From Symbiodinium natans (Eukaryota > Sar > Dinophyceae > Suessiales > Symbiodiniaceae), in the NCBI GenBank assembly GCA_905221605.1, contig CAJNDS010002329.1:17501-81500 (forward strand): a DNA stretch of 64,000 bases, given 5' to 3'. Positions 57,601 through 64,000 of the stretch are shown here, in pieces. Position numbers and translations under genes: made by a program. The notes beneath the pieces are model-generated. The model saw only the letters and a program-made list of their open reading frames with translations, searched no databases and was not told where the DNA came from. The stretch's first letter is position 1. Each line of letters begins with the position of its first letter.

Positions 57601-60600
57601 GTCTTTGCCTGTGTTGCGGCTAGTGTGCCTTCATGAGGGTTCATGCTTAGCAATTTCAACAAACAGCCTCAAAGGAAGCCTCGAATCGGCTTCGGGAAAT
57701 TATCCGAATGCAAGATTGTATGTACTGACTCGGCTACTTGCAGCTAACTCTTCCAGAGCTGTCTAGGGGTGTCCAAGTCTTTGTCAATGTGGGTGTGTGT
57801 GTGTGTGTGGGTGGGTGGGTGGGTGGGTGGGTGTGTCTTGAGTGTAGCGTGTTATGCCGAATGTTTGTTCAGTGTGTGTGTGTGTGTGTGTTACTTCTGT
57901 GTGTGTGTGTGTATTACTTATCTGTGTGTGCGTGTGTGTGTGTGTGTCCGTGGATGCGTGCGCGCGTGCGTGCGCGCGCGTTCGTGTGCGTGCGTGTTTG
58001 TCTGTGTTGTTTGTCTGTGTTGTTTTTGTGAAAGATCTCCGCCTTGTGAAGCGACTTGATCAAAGGTCCAAGCCGATTGAACTGCTAGCTGCCCAGGTTC
58101 TATGCTTTTGTGCATGTCTTGTAGTGGCGGCCGATCTGCGAATGTGCGCGACAGAAACCGACAACACGTCCCTGTGTCTGACCGTCTCTTCATGTCGCTT
58201 CCCTCTTGTATCTCTTCTTGTGCTCCAAGAATGTCAGCGCCTCGGCACCAGGTACCTCTTTCTCGACCCAGCGGACAGCCCTCTCCAAGGTCCGCCTGCC
58301 CCAGCTGTCATGGCCGATACCATTTACGACCGCTCCATCGCACATGTGTCTACTATGAGGAGGGCGGCGAAGCAACTGCCAACAGAGAGCTTTGCGAGAA
58401 CTGGCAGTGCTAATCACCTTCTGTACTGCAGCGGACTGTCGATGAGAAGGGGACTGCTTTCTTTCAGTCAGAGGAGAACGTCTCAAATGCGGTCGGAACG
58501 AACGACTTGCATGGCCCTGGTTTCGTGCACCCAATGACAACAAACGACCCAGACGAATGTTTGAGCAAATTGCGCTTCGTGCGTGCTCATGGCTCTGCGT
58601 CTCGCTGAAAGCACTAGTTTCTCGCGCAACACGAAGATTTCAGAGGCAAGGCTTTAACATCGTTCTGGCTTCGTGCATAGCAAGAACATTGCTTAGTTCG
58701 CAAATCTGGATCTAAGACAACTACAGCTACGAACCCGACGGTCAGCTGATAAGGGGCTTGTGCACATCTCTGCCTGGCGGTCTGAACTATGGCATCGGCG
58801 AGTTCCACACACGGCATCCTGCTCAACAGCAACGAACGCCTCATCATGGCTGTGGGCAGATCAATATCGAGCCCTCACCTGCCTACCGCTGAAGGACGCA
58901 CCAGTGTAGCCGTATGTGACCTAAGAAACCGTCAATGCCCAAAGAAGAGTCTACGGCCTCTGACTTTGGCAACTTCCGTGCCAGAACTAACAGACCTACG
59001 GCCAGTGAGATTCATGCGTTGGCGATCATCTTGAGGCCGAACTGCCTGGCATCCAGCAGACGCGCCCTCGCCTGCACGAAACACGAAGAACGGAGAATTG
59101 GTAACCCTTTTCCACCAGCAACAAATACCCAACAGGTGACAAGCAGAAACCCAGTGAGCTCGCAAAGACCGCGATACAACGACGATGGATTGGCAACGGC
59201 GATGGACTTATCGTCTTCCCGAGGTATCTCGAGGTAGCCCCCGCTTGCTATGTAAGTGTCTTAGCAACAACAAGAAACATATTCAATGTGAAAGCACTGC
59301 TGTACCGTGCTAATGTATCACCAGCATCACAGGTAAATCACGAAGAGCAAAACCTGCTCCGCTCTGTGGTTGGCTCGAGCATCAGGAGTTCAAGTGGGTC
59401 CCAAAGCAGGAAACCTAGGAAACGACGGCAGGTAGCTGCTTTGCTACGTACTTGGATGCATCTTGCCGTTGCGCATCCGAACCCAAAGATTCAGGCTCAG
59501 GATAGTCATGGTCCCACGGCTTTCTGACAAGGCTGCGCTTGTCGCCTCCGCATCTCCAGTGTCCTTCTGCAAGGCTTTCAAGGCCTTCTTGACCATGATT
59601 CGTGTCCTCGCATGCACAGCCCAAAATTGAGTGGGAACTATGCGCATGCAGAAAGAGCTCCAAGAGAGACAGAGAGAAAGAGAGAGTGAGAGAACGAGCA
59701 AGAGAGAGAGGGAGAGCGAGACGGAGCGAGAGCTGGAGAACAACTTGGGTCCAAAGCTAGAATGTCATCATTGTAGGCATACTGTAGAAGATCTCTACAA
59801 ACCCCATCTATTTGAATGCCAACCTCAGTTAACATTTGTCATGCCCGTCCGTCGAGCTGAAGAATCGAAAACTCCTTTCTACATGCTTTTACAACAGTTC
59901 AGGGCTTAGGAACTTATTGAGTGTTGACGCAGCTGCAACTAAGTCTAACTAAGTTCCCCTGTCCACTCGCGATGGCTGAAGGGCCCTGGGGTGGTCTAGG
60001 TTCATGGCTTCGGAACGATGAAGGGTCCTTCGAGACACCCTGTCAGACTGATTCAATATTTTAGATCGTACTTCGTCTTTTAAATTCTTTAAAGTAGTTG
60101 AAGCATCATGTGTAGTACCGCTTTGGATTCCCAGGCACCGACAAGGGACAGGAGCACAAGCCATTCGGTACACCCCTCCCATGAAGCCTTGCGTTGTCAA
60201 TTCTGCCACTTAGCCTCTGGCTGTAGAATCTCGTGCAGCATCCGAGGCAGTATTCCAGGCTTTTTGGCTCTCTTGACGAAGACAGCCTGTCCGATGTTTT
60301 CTGTAAGTGGGCGCTGCCTGGCTGTCTGACTCGGGCCTCGTTTGGCGTCACAAATACATCTTGGAGCCTGAGCAGGCACAAGGGCTACATAGGCCTAGGC
60401 CCTACACAACATCACCATGAGAGTGCATTTTGTGACGATGAACACAGCTTTCGGTACCATCGGTGGCGCACCTCAGGCCTGTTTGACGGTATGCCTGCGA
60501 GAGCGACGGTGCAGGTCGCAGACACGTATGTCTCACGTCTCGCGAGTCTCTTGTCATCAACAATCAACAGGCTGAGTCTTGAGTCTCTGATTCAGTATCT

Positions 60601-62608
60601 TCATGCATCTTCCATGTTTCGGCCTCCAGTACGCCGAGCCTGCCTTCGGCACCAATGTCTTGCAGGCGGCCTGCCTGCGTGGGAAGTGGTGAGGTGCGCG
60701 TCATGGTCGGTGTGCGGTCTTGTGGCTCCTTTGAGTTTCCTTTCTTTCGTGCTTGGTGAGCCCCGGCTAGCCACAGCTGCACAAGCTTTGGGTAAAATGG
60801 TTCATGTGTTAAAGCTTTCTGCGCTCGACCTTGGATAGTTTAGTTTGGCACACGCTTGCACATGACGGAGGTTTGCACGAGCCTGTTGACTTGGAGGCAG
60901 GCTTTACAAAGAACTGAAAAGGATGCAGCCGCCTGAGCCATGTGTGTAAATCTGTGCAAAATCTTCATATTCATTTGTATTTCTGTTTATCTTCATACGG
61001 CTCGGCTTTTTTATTGATGCGATGCTCCAGATCGGCGATCTGTGTAAGGTGCTGGCTGTTTGACAATCAACAGCTGACTTTTCAAGCCGTTGCCAGTGCC
61101 CAGTGACTTATTGACTGAGTGTGCTACGCAAGTAGAAAAGCAGAGGTTGTAGGCGATGATGATCGAGGGGTACAGCCTCAACGGTGTTTAGTGCCATCGT
61201 GCCGAAGTTCAGAGGTCATCTGGTCATACATCAGCTCTTGCCCTATGGCCGCAGCGATTGAAAATCCAGAACCACGACCGGGTCGAAGTAAAAGCCGCTG
61301 CGCGGCCTCTGCAGTGTGTACAATCATTGTACGATCGTGTACACGAAATTATACGGGTGTCTGCCTCTCGCAGATCTTGCTTTTGCTGCGCTGCAGCGTG
61401 CAGCGCAAGCTGCAAATACTCGGGGGACGATGTACGAAGTAAATCTCGTTCGTGTTGGGGTATGTGGTTGCGGTTGTGAAAGCAAGACCAGGAATTCACC
61501 TCGGCTTGCAGCTGAGAGGCGTCTAGATGATTAGGCAGACCAGGATCAAGTCTCCTTCCAACCCTTCCCTCCTTACAAGCCCGATGCTTGGAGGGTTCCA
61601 GGCTGTGGGCTCCTCGCAGAGACCACGCCAAATTGAAACCTCCTGGGACCTTTCCTGGGGCCCCCCGTCTAACCCTTGCTCGCTTGCTCGCCCCTTGGAC
61701 CCCCTCCTAGGATTGGGTCAGCGCGGCTGCCGAGGCGGCGCACGCAAGCGTTACAATTAGGTAGATGTGGGTCGCCCATGCCGTTCACTGAGCTGCGTGC
61801 TCCATCACCAAAGGTATACATTCTGCACCTCTTTGGCCAGCGACCTGTGTGCCGCAGGCTGTTTTAAGTTTCATCCGGTGCTGAAAGAAGACTCAAAGAC
61901 TCAATGCGCGCTGGCCTGAGATCTAGAAGGCGAGAGAAGCAGCATTCGTTCCTGATGAGCCGCCCGGGTCAACCTGGCAGGATTGCCAGGGACGGCGACT
62001 CATCTTCACAGCCTCGATGAACCTTGACGAATTGCACAATCACCCGCCGGATTCACAGCCCCTCCACGCGATACTGGGATCCTCTGGATAAGACGCTCAA
62101 CCTGCACACTTTCAGGCAACAACTGCTTGTAGATTCTAATTGCGAAGATGCAGACGGCAGCATCCTACTTCACACATTGTTTCTCCATTTATGACAAGAA
62201 AGAAATGAGAATAGTTGTGCACCACACAACTGACCTGCCGAACCAGTCATAGCGCAGCCCGAGAGCTGTGCAATCCAAACGACTCTTCCTCTATGCCATA
62301 TGCGTAAGGCCAAGACAGACACACAAATACACACAAGGCAAATGTTGCACACATTAACATAGGCTTGTACGGCTTGTCAAGTCCCAAGATGTTCCAACCA
62401 CGCTGTGTCAGAGCTCAAACACATCCGAAAATTTCAGTGAAGACTGAGGAAGATGCTGAGCGTCTGACACGTCTATTCCCAACATTCTGGCCGTCTCCGC
62501 TGCACGCGGAAGCACCTTAAGCACATGCACACATGCATGCTCACTTTTGCTCCAGTTGACGGAGTGAAGGCTTGGAGCGGCACGTTCAAAGCATCCAAGA
62601 GTCGCAAG
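48190..62608 (-). CDS. REV3: DNA polymerase zeta catalytic subunit (REV3), at least 28 exons, N-terminal half not found
   Basis: This B-family polymerase extends DNA past lesions in translesion synthesis with REV7. Exons run in order on the minus strand and their joined product follows the REV3 family from the end of the exonuclease domain to the thumb. Motif A is LDFQSLYPSIIIAYNLCFST, motif B region VTYGYTGASFSGRMPC, motif C YGDTDS; then FDAKGIETVRRD, LQDFIF and LNVEYYLERQIGPALHRLF. FSGRMPCVELADAIVQ and FDAKGIETVR separate REV3 from polymerases delta and epsilon. Most junctions keep phase. Donors are GT, GC or GA and acceptors mostly AG|G. Introns hold a GT microsatellite, a CTACTG microsatellite, a dispersed repeat and one intron of 5.5 kb. 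The large N-terminal region, the KKRY segment and the C-terminal cysteine motifs were not found. It may be truncated or partly elsewhere. Confidence 0.92.
49180..49675. repeat. Cluster of CCTTCCGCGGA words
   Basis: CCTTCCGCGGA or a near match occurs about ten times (for example 49195, 49449, 49471, 49610, 49623, 49664), often as CCCTTCCGCGGACC. Spacing is irregular, as in the GACGCCACGT clusters. Confidence 0.75.
50320..50376. repeat. TATATGTA/TACATA alternating tract
   Basis: Alternating pyrimidine-purine sequence (GTATACATGTATACGTACAT and on) can form cruciforms. A similar tract lies at 41782-41826. Confidence 0.85.
54218..56032 (-). CDS. REV3: REV3 exons 19-26: palm end to thumb start
   Basis: 19 56032-55993 (AAPVFDAKGIETV); 20 55918-55897 (RDQCTA); 21 55668-55641 (QHMLRGALE); 22 55566-55526 (VFFESRGNLSILK); 23 55438-55412 (QYIRRHVD); 24 55195-55147 (IREGRFNLQDFIFHHE); 25 55071-55024 (VRPPDEYKGHGPLAAQ); 26 54281-54218 (AVRRSGVSWPSPGERPLLTW). 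Joined in phase they align almost without gaps to REV3 of animals and plants as I recall them. Donors after 20, 22, 23 and 24 are GA; after 25 GC; after 19, 21 and 26 GT. Confidence 0.85.
54412..54725. repeat. CTACTG / TAC triplet microsatellite mosaic
   Basis: CTACTG repeats (54418-54530) grade into TATTAC/TACTAG and (TAC)n at 54615-54656, then CGACGA and CTAGTA. It lies in the REV3 intron between exons 25 and 26. Confidence 0.95.
56297..56861 (-). CDS. REV3: REV3 exons 15-18: motif C and following strand
   Basis: Exon 15 56861-56808 (VLYGDTDSMFVRLPGRSK) has both catalytic Asp of motif C and a GT donor. Exon 16 56735-56685 (DEAFKEGARIAREACQH) ends CAT|GTGCAA. Exon 17 56601-56549 (VTSHNPTPVELQMDKVYW) ends TG|GCGCTT. 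Exon 18 56318-56297 (CPSLCATM, tentative) keeps phase. The next expected segment, TKKRYVG in relatives, was not found; a nearby KKSHMLG reading (56240s) may be its diverged form. Confidence 0.85.
57785..58030. repeat. GT/TGTG microsatellite mosaic
   Basis: Runs of GT, GGGT, TGTGTGCG and GCGCGC occupy about 245 bases of the REV3 intron between exons 14 and 15. Alternating purine-pyrimidine sequence of this kind can adopt Z-form. Confidence 0.95.
58241..59606 (-). CDS. REV3: REV3 exons 10-14: fingers and motif B
   Basis: Exon 10 59606-59546 (TRIMVKKALKALQKDTGDAE); 11 59071-59018 (ARARLLDARQFGLKMIAN); 12 58920-58883 (VTYGYTGASFSG plus two bases of R); 13 58818-58774 (MPCVELADAIVQTA); 14 58295 to 58256 or 58241 (RTLERAVRWVEKE with optional VPGAE). 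Exons 9 to 13 all end at GC donors (CA|GCCAGA, AG|GCGACA, AC|GCATGA, AG|GCAGGT, AG|GCAGAG). Split Gln and Arg codons are restored at the 9/10, 12/13 and 13/14 joins. The RQFGLKMIAN helix holds the incoming nucleotide in B-family enzymes. Confidence 0.9.
59655..59740. repeat. GA-rich microsatellite
   Basis: AGAGAGACAGAGAGAAAGAG and similar sequence fills about 80 bases just upstream of REV3 exon 10. Confidence 0.9.
60222..62608 (-). CDS. REV3: REV3 exons 1-9: exonuclease tail, motif A, fingers start
   Basis: Exon 1 62608-62584 (LRLLDALN, tentative); 2 62515-62469 (VLPRAAETARMLGIDV); 3 62101-62060 (LSVLSRGSQYRVEG); 4 61445-61365 (LLRTSSPEYLQLALHAAAQQ, about 10 residues shorter than relatives afterwards); 5 61308-61256 (SGFYFDPVVVLDFQS, GC donor); 6 61176-61128 (LYPSIIIAYNLCFSTC, donor GTAGCA); 7 60674 to about 60620 (AGRLQDIGAEGRLGVLEAET); 8 60367 to about 60337 (LQDVFVTPNE); 9 60300-60222 (NIGQAVFVKRAKKPGILPRM, then LHEILQ). 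The split Ser codon between exons 5 and 6 rebuilds FQ-S-LYPS exactly. The 3/4 and 8/9 junctions are not settled. Confidence 0.85.
61495..61760 (+). repeat. Dispersed retroposon-like repeat, copy B, in REV3 intron 3
   Basis: The left part (61495-61633) matches copy A at 23139-23336. The right end (GGATTGGGT ... GCCGAGGCGG ... GCGTTACA, about 61708-61756) resembles the module seen alone at 13006 and 44639. This copy may therefore be the most complete. The hairpin CTCGGCTTGCAGCTGAG has paired changes relative to copy A. Confidence 0.75.
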
Positions 62609-62635
62609 CTGCACTTTGCCTTGCCTTAGCAGCAT

Positions 62636-63329
62636 TTATTCATTGAATGTGCTGCCCGCGAATGCTCGATGTGTCACTCGGGTGCCCACACAGCAAGGTT
62701 TCGGCGGCTTCTCGTCTGCCTTGGCACCCGTGCCAAACGAAGCAGTTGAGACGCAGCTGGCATACATTGGAAGACTGCCGCCGTGCGCGTCAATTTTCTG
62801 CGCATTCTGCGCATTCTGCAAACGTTGCAGGAAATCGATTGCCTCCAGCAGCAGGCTGAGTCAGGCTGAGTGCTGAAGCTGGAAGGCGCAGCCGGCTATG
62901 TGCACGGTAAATGAATCTTGCAGCTCAGGGCTGTCATGTCAAGATTTTGTGAGACGTACTTCTACTCTGGTCTGTTCGATAGAGAAGGGCTTGCGAAGTT
63001 CAAGGCGGCAGCAGGCGACGCGAAGGCATGATCGTCGAAACTTTTTGCTGGATACCTGCAACAGCATCTCTCAGAGCACATTGCATGTCATTGTGCTTGC
63101 TATTATGATGGCAAGTGAGAACTAGAACAGCAGCTAGCAGCTAGAACAGCAGCTGCCACACCTCAGTCTAGGGAGTCGAATGATCTCTCCATAGATGGCT
63201 TGGCCCGTGATTAGCACGACGAAGCCGCAAAGCTGAAGGCCGCTGGAAGAAGTCCACTCTTCACCAAACGGCGACTGCGCATCCACTTTGTAGTGCACAA
63301 AAAGCCCAAATCCCCAAATAATCATCGTC
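62636..63329 (-). CDS. 3' end of a SLC35F6-like membrane transporter gene
   Basis: Exon 63329-63162 follows CCCGCCAG and reads TMIIWGFGLFVHYKVDAQ, then SSGLQLCGFVVLITGQAIYG and EIIRLPRL: a last-but-one helix, a short loop and a final helix ending YxEIIxLP. This is the C-terminal signature of SLC35F-type drug/metabolite transporters. The donor is AG|GTGTGG. A second exon (62855-62636) after GACTCAG keeps phase and encodes LLLEAIDFLQRLQNAQNAQK and a Lys/Pro tail, then TAA at 62638-62636. This tail would face the cytosol. Earlier exons lie beyond the window or were not found. The stop is only 28 bases from the first candidate REV3 exon. Confidence 0.6.
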
Positions 63330-64000
63330 CTGGCGGGAAGAGTTCAATCCATGTTCAACAAGGGCTCAACAACGGTGAGCGTTGAGCCCTCAATCCAAGA
63401 TGCTGCGCAATTTGAGGAGTTGAAATTCTTTGAAAGGGCTGCGCGCACTTGAGGCCAAGAACTTGGAGTTCAAGAGGCACCTTGTGCGAAACAAAGACTG
63501 CAGGAAAGAGGCTTTAAGCTTCCTTGCTTTGGAGATCAGAATTGGAAAGGATCCGCTTTGTCAGCCCCTCTTTGGCCCTCCTGGAGGGCATAGCACGAGA
63601 CAGAACAGGAACGATGCAAAGCAGGCGCATGAAAGGCACTAGTACAGAGAATCCGGCTTCTGAACTACAGTAACTACAGCGCAAGCACAGGATCAAGAAA
63701 CAAGCGCTGTCAGCCAGCCGGCGAAACGAAAAGTGAGAGCAAGACTAAACGAATACATTGAGGGTACTCTGAGCCTGGAAACCTATGCCAGCTGGCTTGA
63801 ATTTCCGCCCCCCCGCCCCTGAAAATCGACCCCTCCATTTCTTCATTTGGGACCGTCAAAATCTCGGTGCGAAACTATATCAGGGGCTGGATTTCTATTT
63901 GAAGGGTGGCAGTTGAACCGTTCTGTAGCAGACTGGCCAAGCATTAACCTCAGAATCTTCTACGTGAGCTTGAGATAAGAAGTGAAAATTACGTCAGAGC
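63330..64000. other. No exon assigned; probably intron of the transporter gene
   Basis: No transporter exon could be recognised. A short inverted repeat lies at 63360-63390 (AGGGCTCAAC ... GTTGAGCCCT). Confidence 0.4.

Noticed and set aside
57738-58537. Plus frames rich in VCVCV up to 227 codons
   Set aside because: They are products of the GT microsatellite inside a REV3 intron.

Overview
This window looks like nuclear DNA of a dinoflagellate, most likely of the Symbiodinium type (inference). Base composition is mixed, with many G/C homopolymer runs and abundant simple repeats. Genes are cut into many short exons, often 25-80 bases. Introns begin with GT, GC or GA and end in AG, and the next exon usually starts with G. 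Every gene I could support lies on the minus strand, as expected of the one-way gene arrays of this group. There is no bacterial-style gene packing, and I found no rRNA, CRISPR array or convincing tRNA.

The clearest gene is the catalytic subunit of DNA polymerase zeta (REV3). It runs from about 62.6 kb down to 48.2 kb in at least 28 small exons. I rebuilt it exon by exon from family motifs: the end of the exonuclease region, motif A around SLYPS, the RIMVKKA and LLDARQFGLK helices, motif B around YGYTGASFSG, motif C YGDTDS, the FDAKGIETV block, the QDFIF block and the thumb. Phases agree across most junctions. Its N-terminal half was not found. Just upstream, ending about 28 bases before the first candidate REV3 exon, is the 3' end of a gene for a drug/metabolite-type transporter resembling SLC35F6.

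The second clear gene (14.1 to 11.0 kb) encodes a membrane-anchored protein of the glycoside hydrolase clan D (melibiase-like) group, in two exons joined through a GC donor. A large HEAT-repeat protein gene spans about 31.5 to 24.7 kb. A gene ending in a C2H2 zinc finger lies at 39.5-38.96 kb. Further isolated but convincing minus-strand exons occur near 1.4-2.4, 4.8-5.5, 6.5-7.1, 8.1, 16.6-17.5, 19.0, 36.3-38.7, 43.4, 45.0 and 45.6-46.0 kb. I could not name these.

Repeats dominate the rest. A 3.1-kb block (32.0-35.1 kb) is built of five different tandem arrays placed end to end, with units of 42, 62, 11, 73-74 and about 80-90 bases. Other arrays include a CCAAT-rich 11-mer (21.4-22.0 kb), GACGCCACGT clusters (26.0-27.4 kb), a 9-base G-rich minisatellite (40.9-41.2 kb), a degenerate repeat (43.8-44.9 kb), a CTACTG/TAC microsatellite (54.4-54.7 kb) and a GT microsatellite (57.8-58.0 kb). 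A dispersed retroposon-like family has at least four copies or part copies, two of them inside introns of REV3 and the hydrolase gene.
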